Source: an uncultured Reyranella sp.
Lineage (GTDB): Bacteria; Pseudomonadota; Alphaproteobacteria; Reyranellales; Reyranellaceae
Direction of reading: 5' to 3'
Assembly: GCA_937915145.1 (NCBI GenBank)
Contig: CALDNT010000075.1
Span: 36,265-100,264, forward strand
DNA: 64,000 bases
Part shown: piece after piece, positions 44,210-54,400 of the stretch
Layout of the letters: every line of letters begins with the position of its first letter
Position numbering within the stretch: position 1 is the stretch's first letter
Notes under the pieces: generated by a model
What the model saw: the letters and a program-made list of their open reading frames with translations, nothing else
Database searches by the model: none
What the model was told of the DNA's origin: nothing
Position numbers and translations under genes: made by a program

Positions 44210-44350
44210 TTGGCCCTGTGTTCGATCCATACTTGCCTGACAGGCAGAGGCTGACCGATCCCGACCCTCGGGCCTTGCTGCGGTTCAACTCTTGCAGCGC
44301 CTTGGCCGCCCCTAGGCGGCGGCCTGACACACCACGGGGAGGAAAAAACG

Positions 44351-44665
44351 ATGTCACAGTCAGACCAGGACAAGGCGACAGCCGCTCACGGCAAGATCAT
44401 CGCCAGGGCATGGCGCGATCCGGCGTTCAAGGCGAAGCTGCTGGCCGACCCGCACGCGACGCTGAGGGAAGCCGGGTTTCAACTGCGTGAAGGCGTGACG
44501 GTCAAGGTGGTCGAGAACACCGACAGCCATGTCCATCTGGTGTTGCCGCCCAAGCCGAGCGGTGAACTCTCGGACGCTGAACTCGATAATGTTGCAGGCG
44601 GGACCGCTGCTATCGACGTTTCCAATGTTACGTCGGGGTTCATTGATTTGGCGACGTATGATTGA
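44351..44665 (+). CDS. NHLP-family RiPP precursor peptide (nitrile-hydratase-like leader)
   Basis: This 104-residue peptide has a leader that resembles the alpha-subunit N-terminus of nitrile hydratase: ARAWRDPAFKAKLLADPHAT, followed by LREAGFQLREGVTVKVVENT and HVHLVLPPKPSGELSDAELD. It ends NVAGG at residues 80-84, the double-glycine cleavage site. The remaining 20 residues (85-104), TAAIDVSNVTSGFIDLATYD, would be the core. Such leaders (NHLP, TIGR03793) carry ribosomal natural products that are modified and exported by partner enzymes. GGGGAGGAAAAAACG precedes the ATG. No modification enzyme, peptidase or ABC exporter is nearby, so it is an orphan. The core has Ser and Thr but no Cys. Confidence 0.85.
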   Translation: MSQSDQDKATAAHGKIIARAWRDPAFKAKLLADPHATLREAGFQLREGVTVKVVENTDSHVHLVLPPKPSGELSDAELDNVAGGTAAIDVSNVTSGFIDLATYD

Positions 44666-44852
44666 TGGGCCCCGAAGCCATTGGCTGGCCGCTGACTCGA
44701 TCCGGTAGCCGTTGGCGGTTCCACGTGCCTCCATCTTCCTCGTTGCCGAAATCGTCTGTTGGATCTTGTGGGCCTGTGCCCTGGACCTCGGAATGGTGAG
44801 AGCTGCGGCACGGCACCGAACGCTGAAATCGCACCGCGCGTGTCCCCCTTGT

Positions 44853-44910
44853 CTTGCAGGGGACGTGACATGGAATCTCCAGAACCGGGGTTCGGGCAAC
44901 CCTGGCAGAG
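44853..44910. repeat. Direct repeat, copy B
   Basis: This is the second copy of the 58-bp sequence at 43138-43195, same orientation, with 6 differences. On the minus strand it starts MSRPLQDK, a counterpart of MSLPLQGK of the SDR gene, but the frame then degenerates. It is a leftover start and leader of a duplicated SDR gene. Confidence 0.8.
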
Positions 44911-44954
44911 TTCGCGCAAGGATCTAAGCCCTGATGCAGGCCGCCCGGCCCGTG

Positions 44955-45386
44955 TCAGCCGGCGACGATATAGGCCCGAAGTGCTTCGGCCTCATGCCGG
45001 GTTTCCTCCAGCCGCGACTTGACGATATCGCCGATCGACACCAGGCCCAGAAGCTCGCCACGGCGCACTACCGGCAGATGGCGGAAGCGGCCGCGAGTCA
45101 TGGCCTCCATCACCTGGTCGATCGAATCGTCGGGATCGCAGGTCACGACGTCCTGGGTCATGACCTGCCGGGCTTCCAGTTCCAGCGCCTTGGCGCCGTG
45201 GCTGGCCAACGCCTGGACGAGATCGCGCTCGGACACGATTCCCGCGACGGAGCCCTCCCCGTCCAGCACCAGCACCGAGCCGATGCGCCGCATGCTCAAC
45301 TCCTGCGACACCTGGGCGACCGAAGCCCCTGGTGCGACCGTGAACACAGTACCGCCCTTCTGAGAAAGTATGTCGGAGACGAACAT
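44955..45386 (-). CDS. Two-CBS-domain protein
   Basis: This 143-residue cytoplasmic protein is made of two CBS domains, which bind adenosine nucleotides and report energy status. The first contains VAPGASVAQVSQELSMRRIG and VLDGEGSVAGIVSERDLVQA; the second VMTQDVVTCDPDDSIDQVME and RFRHLPVVRRGELLGLVSIG. Such stand-alone pairs resemble the Hrp1/YjbB-type stress proteins found across alphaproteobacteria. GGAAGGAGGAGGGACC precedes the ATG. The partner is unknown. Confidence 0.92.
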   Translation of the reverse strand: MFVSDILSQKGGTVFTVAPGASVAQVSQELSMRRIGSVLVLDGEGSVAGIVSERDLVQALASHGAKALELEARQVMTQDVVTCDPDDSIDQVMEAMTRGRFRHLPVVRRGELLGLVSIGDIVKSRLEETRHEAEALRAYIVAG

Positions 45387-45485
45387 GGTCCCTCCTCCTT
45401 CCGATGAATGGCCTAGCCAACGATATGGTCCGGCACGCGTAGCAACGCGGTGGCGCGGAGGCAGGAGGCGGGTGATAAAGCCCTC

Positions 45486-46211
45486 ATGAACGATGCCCCC
45501 AACAACGCAGCGGCGGCCCTCGTCCTGTTCTCCGGTGGCCAGGATTCCACCACGTGTCTGGCCTGGGCGCTAGAGCGATTTGCGCATGTCGAGACGGTGG
45601 CTTTTGACTACCGTCAGCGGCACCGAATCGAGCTGGATCAACGGCTTGTGGTACTGGACGAGGTTCGGTGGCGCTTCCCGCAGTGGGCGGAACGGCTGGG
45701 CTCCGACCATTTCATCGACATGGGCGTGCTGGGCCAGATCAGCGAGACGTCGCTCACCCGCAATGTTGCCTTCGACATGGCAAAGGACGGCCTGCCCAAC
45801 AGTTTCGTGCCGGGGCGCAATCTTCTGTTCTTCACCTTCGCCGCCGCCGTGGCCTGGCGGCGCGGCATCCGCAACCTGGTGGGCGGTATGTGCGAGACGG
45901 ATTTTTCCGGCTATCCCGACTGCCGCGACAACACCATCAAGGCGCTGCAGGTGGCGCTCAACCTCGGCATGGACCGCAGTTTCGTGCTGCACACGCCGCT
46001 GATGTGGCTCGACAAATCGGAAACCTGGGGCCTGGCCCGCGAGCTGGGCGGCAGTCCCTTGGTCGAGGTCATCCTGGAACACACCCACACCTGCTATCAA
46101 AGCGAACGCGGGCCGCGCGAGGACTGGGGCCATGGCTGCGGCATCTGCCCCGCCTGCGCGCTGCGCAAGCGGGGCTACGAGGCCTGGCGCGAAGGCCGGA
46201 AGGTCGTCTAG
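45486..46211 (+). CDS. queC: 7-cyano-7-deazaguanine synthase
   Basis: This 241-residue enzyme of queuosine biosynthesis converts 7-carboxy-7-deazaguanine to preQ0 using ATP and ammonia. The PP-loop is [46 protein letters not shown] and [20 protein letters not shown] are family motifs. The C-terminal [17 protein letters not shown] gives the zinc cysteines. The start at 45486 fits the family; a longer frame from 45450 is possible. No other que biosynthesis gene is here, but a queuosine-type VUT transporter follows at 46830. Confidence 0.94.
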   Translation: MNDAPNNAAAALVLFSGGQDSTTCLAWALERFAHVETVAFDYRQRHRIELDQRLVVLDEVRWRFPQWAERLGSDHFIDMGVLGQISETSLTRNVAFDMAKDGLPNSFVPGRNLLFFTFAAAVAWRRGIRNLVGGMCETDFSGYPDCRDNTIKALQVALNLGMDRSFVLHTPLMWLDKSETWGLARELGGSPLVEVILEHTHTCYQSERGPREDWGHGCGICPACALRKRGYEAWREGRKVV

Positions 46212-46741
46212 CGGCCGCCGGCCATGCGCTTGGCGTACTCGAGAAATTCCTTCGACTTCGGCAGCATCATCTGGGCGTACTTGCGCAGCGGACCGCTGTT
46301 GCCATTCTGCGAATAGGCACCGTACTGGGCCTCTGCATCGGTCTGGATGCCGAGCTGGGCATTGGCGTAGGACGTGTCGAACGCGGCACCTTGCAGCCCG
46401 TTCAGCCGCTGCAGGATGGCTTGCGTGTTCGGCGGTGCTGCCGGATCGGGCGCATACGAAACACCCGCCTCCGACCGAGACCTCACGAGGAACGAAGCCG
46501 CCTCGGTGTGCTCGGCGATCATGCGCGTGGCGTAGCCGCGCACGATCTCGTTGGTCGACTTGGAGAGAGCGAGATTGCCTGAGGCGATCTCGAATTCGTT
46601 GATGGCCTGGGCCCAGCCCACGAAGCGGGCATCCGGCAGGGCATCGACAGCTTGGGCGCTCGACACGAAGAGGGTCGAGGCACAGGCGGCCGGAGCGACG
46701 GCAAGGGCGAATTTCAGGGCGGCACGGCGGGCGATCAGCAT
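46208..46741 (-). CDS. Exported DUF4142-like (ferritin-like) protein
   Basis: This 177-residue protein has a signal peptide ([20 protein letters not shown], cleaved near SSAQA) and a helical body containing [20 protein letters not shown] and [20 protein letters not shown]. This is the pattern of DUF4142 proteins, periplasmic ferritin-like four-helix bundles of unknown role. Conserved glutamate and histidine residues are present (EHTEA). CTTCAGGAGAATCCAAG precedes the ATG at 46741. It overlaps queC tail to tail by 3 bases. Confidence 0.78.
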   Translation of the reverse strand: MLIARRAALKFALAVAPAACASTLFVSSAQAVDALPDARFVGWAQAINEFEIASGNLALSKSTNEIVRGYATRMIAEHTEAASFLVRSRSEAGVSYAPDPAAPPNTQAILQRLNGLQGAAFDTSYANAQLGIQTDAEAQYGAYSQNGNSGPLRKYAQMMLPKSKEFLEYAKRMAGGR

Positions 46742-46829
46742 CTTGGATTCTCCTGAAGGTGTGTGCAGGTAACGCGCCAGCATGGCCCGGGTTCCCGATC
46801 CGCAAAAGACCTGCTAGGGAGCGCCGCAA

Positions 46830-47408
46830 ATGATGACGATTCGAAAGAAAGTCGAGGCGCTCGGCTATTTCCTGGCGTTCATCGCCTGTATTCCCACCGC
46901 CAACTGGATGATCGGCCATGTCGGCACGGTCTGCGTCCCGCATGGCCCCTGTCTGGTGCCGGTGATGCCCTGGGGGCCGGGCGGGCATCCATTGATGGCG
47001 CCGTCCGGCGTGCTGATGATCGGCCTGGCGCTGGTGCTGCGCGACATGGTGCAGCGACGGCTCGGGCGCTCGGTGGCGGTCACGGCAATCGTGGCGGGGG
47101 CGGCACTGTCGGGCGCCGTCGCGCCACCGCAGCTGATCGTGGCCTCGGCGACGGCGTTCCTGCTGTCGGAGCTGGCCGACTTCGCGGTCTACACGCCCCT
47201 GCAATCGCGTGGCCTGGTGCTGGCGGTGTTCGCGAGCAGCCTCGTCGGCCTCGTCGTCGACAGCGTGCTTTTCCTGTGGCTGGCCTTCGGCAGCCTCGAC
47301 TTCCTCGCCGGCCAGGTCGTCGGAAAATTGTGGATGGTGTTGCTGGCACTGCCGGTCGTGCACTGGATCCGGAAACGCGAAATCGCCAACAAGACCGTCG
47401 TGGAGTAA
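46830..47408 (+). CDS. VUT-family queuosine-precursor transporter (YhhQ-like)
   Basis: This 192-residue membrane protein has about six spans. VTAIVAGAALSGAVAPPQLI and LSELADFAVYTPLQSRGLVL, then ASSLVGLVVDSVLFLWLAFG, are typical of VUT (vitamin uptake) family YhhQ proteins, which import preQ0/preQ1. The closeness of queC supports a queuosine role. The ATG at 46830 has GGGAGCGCC upstream. The next gene starts 9 bp after its stop. Confidence 0.85.
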   Translation: MMTIRKKVEALGYFLAFIACIPTANWMIGHVGTVCVPHGPCLVPVMPWGPGGHPLMAPSGVLMIGLALVLRDMVQRRLGRSVAVTAIVAGAALSGAVAPPQLIVASATAFLLSELADFAVYTPLQSRGLVLAVFASSLVGLVVDSVLFLWLAFGSLDFLAGQVVGKLWMVLLALPVVHWIRKREIANKTVVE

Positions 47409-47417
47409 GCGCGCCAA

Positions 47418-47864
47418 ATGTCGCCACCTCTCCTCTCCCTCGACGACCGCGTCGCGGTTTGCGGTCAGCTCCAGCCTGGCGACATGGCGGAGATCGCCGC
47501 CGCGGGTTACGTCGCGGTGGTGAACAACCGGCCCGACGGCGAGGCGATGTTCGGGCAGCCGCGCACCGCCGACCTCCGCAAGGCCGCCGAGACGGCCGGC
47601 CTCGTGTTCCTCGATCTGCCGTTCTCCGGCCCTCGCGCCACGCCCGAGCAGGTGCGGGCCTTCAACGCTTTGCTCGCCGAAAAGCCCGGCCGAATCGTCG
47701 CCTTCTGCAAAAGCGGCATGCGATCGGCCTTGCTATGGGGCACCGCCGCGATCGCCGGCGGCCGGTCGCTAGAGGATGTACTGGCCGCGGCGACGCGCGC
47801 CGGCCAGAATCTCGATGCCGTCGGTGAAACGATGGCGGCCCTGGCGCGCGCGGCGCGCGCCTGA
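47418..47864 (+). CDS. TIGR01244-like phosphatase/sulfurtransferase-fold protein
   Basis: This 148-residue protein of the dual-specificity phosphatase-like fold contains VVNNRPDGEAMFGQPRTADL and RIVAFCKSGMRSALLW, a Cys-x4-Arg loop like that of the beta-lactamase-hydrolase-like (BLH/TIGR01244) family. Homologues are linked to sulfide handling or unknown dephosphorylation; the true substrate is uncertain. It is probably co-transcribed with the upstream transporter gene. Confidence 0.82.
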   Translation: MSPPLLSLDDRVAVCGQLQPGDMAEIAAAGYVAVVNNRPDGEAMFGQPRTADLRKAAETAGLVFLDLPFSGPRATPEQVRAFNALLAEKPGRIVAFCKSGMRSALLWGTAAIAGGRSLEDVLAAATRAGQNLDAVGETMAALARAARA

Positions 47865-47981
47865 CGTTGCCGCGGCGAATCGCGTGAGTCCGCCCGCCGA
47901 AAGTCTCGGCTTGCACCCCGGCCGCCTGACCTTCTTAATCGCACATAATCGCGCGACCCGTTTCCCGCAGGAGAATCCGCC

Positions 47982-48812
47982 ATGATCAAATCCATTCTGG
48001 CCGTGTCCGAGGGCGGCCCCGATGCCGTCATGTCGTTCCGACTGGCCGCGCGGGTGGCGGCTGCGTTCGACGGCGCCGTGGATGCGCTTCACCTGCCGGT
48101 CGGTCCGGCGGGCGGCATGGCCGGCGGACTGGCCATGAGCGGCGAAGCGATGCCGTTGCTCATCGACATCGACGACAGCCGGCTGGAAGAGCGCGCCAAG
48201 GAAACCGAGCGCGCCTACAAGGAAATCGTCGCTCCGATCAAGGGCGCCACCTACACCGCCGCCAAGACAGCCACGCTCGATACCATGGTGGCGATGGGCC
48301 GCTGCGCCGACATCCTGGTGTTGGGGCGGCCGGGCGCCGACCCGGAGAATGTGGCGCCGGCCACGGTCGAGGCCGCGCTCTACGAGTGCGCGCGCGCCGT
48401 GATGATCGCCCCGCCCGACGTCGGCACCGGCCCCTTCGACAAGGTGATCGTGGCCTGGAACAGCAGCTTTCAGGCCGCGCGCGCGGTCGAATATGCCCTG
48501 CCGTTCCTGAAGAAGGCCAAGGAAGTCACGATCCTGGTCATCGGCCAGAAGCCCGACGACGTCGGCGCGGCCTATCTCGCGCGCAACCTCGGACGGCACG
48601 GTATCGCCACGACGATCGATGCGATCGACCCCGGCGTGGTGTCCGGCCGCGCCCGCGGCCGTGCACTGCGCGACTACACTCACGGCAAGGCCGCCGATCT
48701 GCTGGTCATGGGCGCCTACGGCCGTGGCCAGGTGATGAGCTTCCTCGGCCTCGGCGGTGCAACCGCCAAGGTGATCTCGTCCTGCCGCATACCGCTGTTG
48801 ATGGCGCACTGA
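47982..48812 (+). CDS. Tandem universal stress protein
   Basis: This 276-residue protein has two UspA-type domains. The N-terminal half begins MIKSILAVSEGGPDAVMSFR but lacks a clean ATP motif. The C-terminal half (DKVIVAWNSSFQAARAVEYA, then GKAADLLVMGAYGRGQVMSF) has the GxxGxG-like nucleotide region. Such proteins help survival under stress. CAGGAGAATCCGCC precedes the ATG. It stands alone, tail to tail with the TPR-Kazal gene 30 bp on. Confidence 0.9.
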   Translation: MIKSILAVSEGGPDAVMSFRLAARVAAAFDGAVDALHLPVGPAGGMAGGLAMSGEAMPLLIDIDDSRLEERAKETERAYKEIVAPIKGATYTAAKTATLDTMVAMGRCADILVLGRPGADPENVAPATVEAALYECARAVMIAPPDVGTGPFDKVIVAWNSSFQAARAVEYALPFLKKAKEVTILVIGQKPDDVGAAYLARNLGRHGIATTIDAIDPGVVSGRARGRALRDYTHGKAADLLVMGAYGRGQVMSFLGLGGATAKVISSCRIPLLMAH

Positions 48813-48842
48813 AATTTCAGGCCGCCATTCCCGGCCGTCAGG

Positions 48843-50261
48843 TCAGGGACAGGCACCGGCTTCCTGGCTGACGACATCGGGATCGGCGCAGGCGCTGCAG
48901 GCGTTGCCATAGGTCTTGCGGCTGCCGCCACGCTGGACCCCGCAGGCCGGCCGGTAGTCGCGGGTACACATCTGCGGTCGCGGATCGGCACACACGCCAC
49001 CGGCGACCGGCATTGATTCCGGCGCAAGCTCGGCGCGCGTCATCAGGAACTGAAAGGGCTGCGCGCGGTAGTCACTCAACACACCGACGATGGCAATCCT
49101 GGCGCCGACCGCGGGCAACGGACTGAGCGGGCGGGCCAGCATCACGACGAGATCGGCGACGTTGCGCGCCTGGCTTTCATCGGCGAATGCCGCCTCAAGG
49201 CGATCGGGCGTGGCCGAAAGCACCTTCACCGGAATCTTGAGTCGCGGCCCACCGCCTTGTTGCCTCTCGACGATCGCCTGCCACACCTTCTCTGCCGCCG
49301 CCTTGTTGGCAGGTGTCGCGTCGCGATGGCGAAGGACCAGCGCCCAGGCGGTGAAGGTGAGCGTCGCCGGATCGCTCGCTTCGGCGACCTCCAGCGCGCG
49401 CTCGGGCGGCGTCAGGGCCCTTGCGATCGACCCGGCGAATCCATCGGGTGGTGCGCGGCCGCCCGCAGCGACACGGGCAAGCAGCGCGTCCCAGCCCTCT
49501 TCGCTGCCGTGATAGAGGCGATAGCGCGAGCGGACGTAGCGGTCGATGTCGACCGCGGCCGCCTCGTTCTTGCCGGCGTGTGCAATGGCGATCGATCGGG
49601 CGGCGTACCAGAAGCCCAGGACGTCAAGCGGCGTGCCCTCGAGCTGCGCCACCGCAAGCTGATAGACATCCTGCAGATTGTCAGGCTCGGCCGCAACCGA
49701 CTGACGGTAGTGGCGCCGTGCCTTGTCGTAGTCCTTGTCCTGCAGGGCGGCAAAACCCACGGTGCCGTGGAAAACTCCCGCCATCTGCTCCTTGACCCGC
49801 GCGAAGGCCGCATCGGTGAGCGACACTGGTTTCTGCCACTTGGGCAGCGCTGCCAGCCCCCGCTCGGCCGCGGCGACCGCGGGCGCAAGCGCCGCCGGAT
49901 CTCCCGCAGCGGCCGCCGTGCGCCCGGCATAGGCTCGATTGGCAAGCGCTCTCACGTTGTCGGGGTCGACCTGCAACAACCGTACTGCGATGGCGTCCGC
50001 CTTGGCTGGCTGGTTCGCAGCATGCCAGGCGGCGATGGCCTGCTCAAAGGCCTCGGTCTTCAGCACGCTGCCCGGATACCACGCAATGAAGACTTCCATT
50101 GCCGTTGCACGGTTGGCCGCATCGCGGGTGTTGAGCGCCTTCACATAGGCATCGTATTCGGCGGGATTGGCAAAAGTGTTCCGCGTTTGGGCAGCGATGT
50201 CGAGCGCCGCGAAGGCAAGCACCAACGCCACTACAAATACCAGCCAACGCACCGCCACCAT
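48843..50261 (-). CDS. Exported TPR protein with C-terminal Kazal-type domain
   Basis: This 472-residue protein begins with a signal sequence or anchor (MVAVRWLVFVVALVLAFAAL, then DIAAQ). TPR-like helices follow across about 40-250: FEQAIAAWHAANQPAKADAI, AALQDKDYDKARRHYRQSVA and NLQDVYQLAVAQLEG. After a middle domain of unknown type, residues about 424-471 hold six cysteines (C424, C432, C440, C455, C458, C471) around PACGVQRGGSRKTYGNACSA. This is the Kazal protease-inhibitor pattern. It may sense or block periplasmic or foreign proteases. It is divergent from the RND efflux operon across 91 bp. Confidence 0.72.
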   Translation of the reverse strand: MVAVRWLVFVVALVLAFAALDIAAQTRNTFANPAEYDAYVKALNTRDAANRATAMEVFIAWYPGSVLKTEAFEQAIAAWHAANQPAKADAIAVRLLQVDPDNVRALANRAYAGRTAAAAGDPAALAPAVAAAERGLAALPKWQKPVSLTDAAFARVKEQMAGVFHGTVGFAALQDKDYDKARRHYRQSVAAEPDNLQDVYQLAVAQLEGTPLDVLGFWYAARSIAIAHAGKNEAAAVDIDRYVRSRYRLYHGSEEGWDALLARVAAGGRAPPDGFAGSIARALTPPERALEVAEASDPATLTFTAWALVLRHRDATPANKAAAEKVWQAIVERQQGGGPRLKIPVKVLSATPDRLEAAFADESQARNVADLVVMLARPLSPLPAVGARIAIVGVLSDYRAQPFQFLMTRAELAPESMPVAGGVCADPRPQMCTRDYRPACGVQRGGSRKTYGNACSACADPDVVSQEAGACP

Positions 50262-50352
50262 CGCAACCTCCTTTCCCTATCCGTCTCCGAAAATACAGTG
50301 ACCATTTTGTCGAATTAAGGCAGTGTCCGAACGGTAGGGACGAGCAGGGGCA

Positions 50353-51486
50353 ATGACAATGCAAGAGCGGCGTTCGACGGTATTCGCGCTTGTCGGGGTG
50401 ACCCTGTTTGCCGTGCTTCAGGGCGTGCCGGCACAAGCCCAGCAGGGCGCGCCACCGCCGGCGGTTCTCGTGCAGCCGGCCGAACTGAAGGCAATCGCCG
50501 ACCAGTCCGAATTCATCGGCCGCGCCGCCGCCGTCGACAAGGTCGAGCTGCGCGCTCGCGTCAAAGGCTTTCTCGGGCCGCGCAAGTTCCAGGATGGCGA
50601 CGATGTGAAAGAGGGCCAGGTCCTGTTCACCATCGAGCCCGAGCCCTATCAGGCGGCGGTCGACCAGAAGGTAGCGCAGCGCGATGCGGCAAAAGCGGCT
50701 CTTGCCAACGCGGACACCCAACTTTCGCGCGCCGAGGAATTGCTGCGCAGCAAAACGGGCACGCAAGTGACCTACGACCAGCGGCTGTCGGAACAGCTCC
50801 AGGCCAAAGCGCAGCTCGAGGATGCTTCGGCCCAGCTCCGCGACGCCCAGATCCAGCTCTCCTACACCGAAATCAAGTCGCCGATCGCCGGCCGTATCGG
50901 TCGCGCCTCGGTCTCGCCCGGCAACATCGTCGGCCCCGACTCGGGCGTGCTCGCCACCGTGGTCAGCGAGAACCCGATCCGGGTGCTATTCTCGGTCACC
51001 CAGCGCGAACTGCTCGACGCCAGGCGCGACACGACCGCAGGCGACGCCCTTGTCGTGCGCCTGCGCCTGGCCGACGGCAGCCTCTACAAGGTGAAGGGCA
51101 AGCTCGACTTCATCGACGTCACCGCCGACGCCAAGACCGACGGCCAGATGGTGCGGGCGGTGTTCGACAACAAGGACGGTCTGTTGACCGACGGTCAGAC
51201 CGTGCGGGTCATCGTCGAAGGCGAGAAGGTCCCGACCGTCGTCGCCGTGCCGCAGGCCGCCATCGCCCTCGACCAGACAGGCGCCTATCTCTATGTCGTC
51301 AACGACAAGAACGTGGCCGAGCAGCGCCGGGTCAAGACCGGCGTGTCGCGCGACGGGCTGATCGCCATCACCGAAGGACTGAAACCGGGTGAAAAGGTCA
51401 TCATCCAGGGCCAGCAGCGGGTGCGGCCGGGAATGACGGTGACACCAACAGAGGCGCCGGTGGCGGCTCCTGCGAAGAAGCAGTAG
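50353..51486 (+). CDS. RND efflux periplasmic adaptor
   Basis: This 377-residue membrane-fusion protein of the HlyD/AcrA class is exported by a signal ending near VPAQAQ. The lipoyl halves are at [20 protein letters not shown] and [20 protein letters not shown], with a helical hairpin between ([20 protein letters not shown]). Beta-barrel and proximal domains follow. It links the inner-membrane pump to an outer-membrane channel. The ATG at 50353 follows GCAGGGGCA. The RND gene follows after 4 bp. No TetR-type regulator or TolC gene is nearby. Confidence 0.93.
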   Translation: MTMQERRSTVFALVGVTLFAVLQGVPAQAQQGAPPPAVLVQPAELKAIADQSEFIGRAAAVDKVELRARVKGFLGPRKFQDGDDVKEGQVLFTIEPEPYQAAVDQKVAQRDAAKAALANADTQLSRAEELLRSKTGTQVTYDQRLSEQLQAKAQLEDASAQLRDAQIQLSYTEIKSPIAGRIGRASVSPGNIVGPDSGVLATVVSENPIRVLFSVTQRELLDARRDTTAGDALVVRLRLADGSLYKVKGKLDFIDVTADAKTDGQMVRAVFDNKDGLLTDGQTVRVIVEGEKVPTVVAVPQAAIALDQTGAYLYVVNDKNVAEQRRVKTGVSRDGLIAITEGLKPGEKVIIQGQQRVRPGMTVTPTEAPVAAPAKKQ

Positions 51487-51490
51487 TTCC

Positions 51491-54400
51491 ATGACCATTT
51501 CGTCGCTGTTCATCCGCCGCCCGCGGCTGGCCTTCGTCATCTCCACCGTCATCACGATCGCCGGCGTCATCGCCATGACCGCGATGCCGGTGGCGCAGTT
51601 CCCCGACATCGTGCCGCCGCAGGTCCGGGTCATGGCCACCTATCCCGGCGCCTCGGCCCAGGCGGTCGAGGAAAGCGTGGCGCAGGTCATCGAGGCCCAG
51701 GTCAACGGCGTCGAGCGCATGATCTACATGAAGTCGACCTCGGGCGGCGACGGCAGCTATGTACTCAACGTCAGCTTCGAAGTCGGCTCCAGCCCTGACC
51801 TCAACACCGTGAACGTCACCAATCGCGTCAACCAGGCGCTGGCGATGCTGCCGCCGGAAGTCCAGCGCAACGGCGTCACGACCAAGAAGCAGTCCTCGGC
51901 GCTCCTGCAGGTGGTGGCGATTTATTCACCCAAGGGCACCCGCGACGCACTGTTCCTCTCGAATTTCGCCACCATCACCATGCTCGACACGCTGCGGCGG
52001 GTGCCGGGCGTCGGCGACGCCTCGCTGTTCGGCGCGCTCGATTATTCGATGCGCGTGTGGCTGAACCTCGACCGCATGTCGAGCCTCGACATCACGCCCA
52101 ACGACGTGGTCAAGGCCGTCCAGGCACAGAACGTCCAGGCCGCCGTCGGCCTGGTCGGTGCCGCCCCGCTGTCAAGCGACGTCGACTTCCAGCTCAACAT
52201 CACCACCCAGGGCCGCCTGACGACGGTCGAGGAATTCGAGAACATTGTCGTGCGCGCGACCTCCGATGGCGCCCTGGTGCGCATCAAGGACGTCGCCCGG
52301 GTGGAACTGGGTGCCAAGAACAGCGATTCGGCCGCCCGCTTCAACGGCAAACCGGCATCGGGCATCCAGATCGCCCAGCTGCCCGGCGCCAATGCGCTGG
52401 CCACCGCCGGCGGCGTGCGCAAGGCGCTGAAGGAACTCGAGGCGCGGGCCCCCGACGATGTTGCCTTCGACGTGATGTACGATACCACGGTGTTTGTCGA
52501 AGCCACGATCGAGAGCGTGATCCACACGCTGATCGAAGCCTTCGTGCTGGTGGGCTTCGTCGTCTTCATCTTCCTCGGCAACCTGCGCGCCACGATCATT
52601 CCCATCGTTGCCGTGCCGGTGGCGCTGATCGGCACCTTTGCCGTCATGCTGGCATTCGGCTTCTCGGCCAACACCGTCTCGCTGCTGGCGCTGGTGCTGG
52701 CGATCGGCATTGTGGTCGACGACGCCATTGTCGTGGTCGAGGCAGTCGAGCACATTCTCGAACACGAGCCGCACCTCACGCCGGCCGAGGCCACCGAAAA
52801 GGCGATGACCCAGGTCACCGGCCCGATCATCGCCATCACCCTGGTGCTGCTGTCGGTCTTCATCCCGACCGCCTTCATCCCGGGTATCACCGGACAGCTC
52901 TATTCCCAGTTCGCCGTCGCGGTGTCGGTGTCGATGGTGATCTCGGCGATCAATGCGCTGTCGCTGTCGCCGGCGCTGTGCTCGCTGATCCTGCGCCACC
53001 GCAAGAAGCCGACCGGCCTCGCCGCCCGGCTGCAGAACGGCATCGACAAGACGCGCGACGGCTACGTCCGCGTCGTGACGCCGCTGGCCCGCCGTGGCTT
53101 CGTCTCCCTGCTCCTGGTCGCGGGCTTCGTCGCCGCCACCGGCGGCCTGGGCGCGCTCGTGCCCTCGGGCTTCCTGCCCGACGAGGACCAGGGCGCCTTC
53201 ATGGCCGAGCTGCAGCTGCCGGACGCCTCCTCGACCAACCGCACGCTGGCGGCCGTTGAGCAGGTCGAGAACATCGTTGCCGGCAAGCCGTGGCTGCAGA
53301 GCGTTTTCTCGGTCAGCGGCTACAGCCTGCTCGACGGACTCGCGCTGCCCAATCGCGCGCTGGTCATCGTCGCGCTAAAGCCGTTCGGCGAGCGCAAGGA
53401 CCCGGCCCTGTCGGTCTTCCGCGCCCTCGAGGAGCTGAACGCCGCCTTCACCCAGGTGGCGGTGGCCAACGTCTTCGCCTTCAACCTGCCGCCGATCATG
53501 GGTCTGGGTAACTCCTCGGGCTTCGAATTCCAGCTCGAGAGCCTCTCGGGTGCCGCGCCGGCCGACCTCGCGGCGGTAGCGCGCGGCCTGATGCAGGCGG
53601 CCCAGCAGGTGCCGCAGCTTGCCGGCGTGTTTACGACCTATGGTGCAGCGACGCCGCAGATCAACCTCAAGCTTGATCGCGAACGCGCCCAGTCGCTGGG
53701 CGTCAACATCGCCGACATCTTCTCGGCGCTGCAGACATCGATGGGCGGCACCTATACCAACGACTTCAACCTGTTCGGCCGGACCTGGCAGGTGAAGGTC
53801 CAGGCCGAGGCGGCGGACCGCAAGACCGTCAACGACGTCTATCGCGTCCGCGTGCGCTCCTCGAGCGGCGAGCTGGTGCCGCTGCAGGCGGTGGCCGACG
53901 TCGAGCTGATCACCGCGCCGTCGTCGATCATCCGCTACAACAACCTGCGTTCGGTCACGATCAACGGCGCGCCCGCTCCCGGCTACTCCTCGGGCGACGC
54001 ACTGGCCGCAATGGAGAAGCTGGCGAAGGCGACGCTGCCGGCCGGCTACGCATACGAATGGACCGGCACGGCACTGCAGGAGAAGGCTGCGTCGGGACAG
54101 ACCGGATTCATTCTCGGATTGGCGCTGGTGTTCGCCTACCTCTTCCTGGTCGGCCTCTATGAAAGCACGGCTATCCCGGTCGCGGCGCTGCTGTCGGTGG
54201 TCGTTGGCCTGTTCGGCGCCATGCTGGCGCTCTATCTGAGCGGCCTCGACAACAACATCTACGCCCAGATCGGCATTGTGGTGTTGATCGCGCTCGCCGC
54301 CAAGAACGCCATCCTGATCATCGAGTTCGCGATGGAGGAACGCCGCAAGGGCCAGGACATCGTGGCGGCGGCAACCACGGCGGCGGCGCTGCGCTTCCGT

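Larger units (their letters stand above)
43588..44350. other. 763-bp region with little coding content
   Basis: No intact gene is seen. The segment holds a probable Sel1-protein remnant (43887-44030), an 8-bp tandem repeat (44121-44148) and an AT-rich inverted repeat (44194-44209), followed by the leader of the NHLP precursor gene. Codon bias in the long plus-strand open frame through here is not protein-like. It reads as degraded, accessory DNA. Confidence 0.5.
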
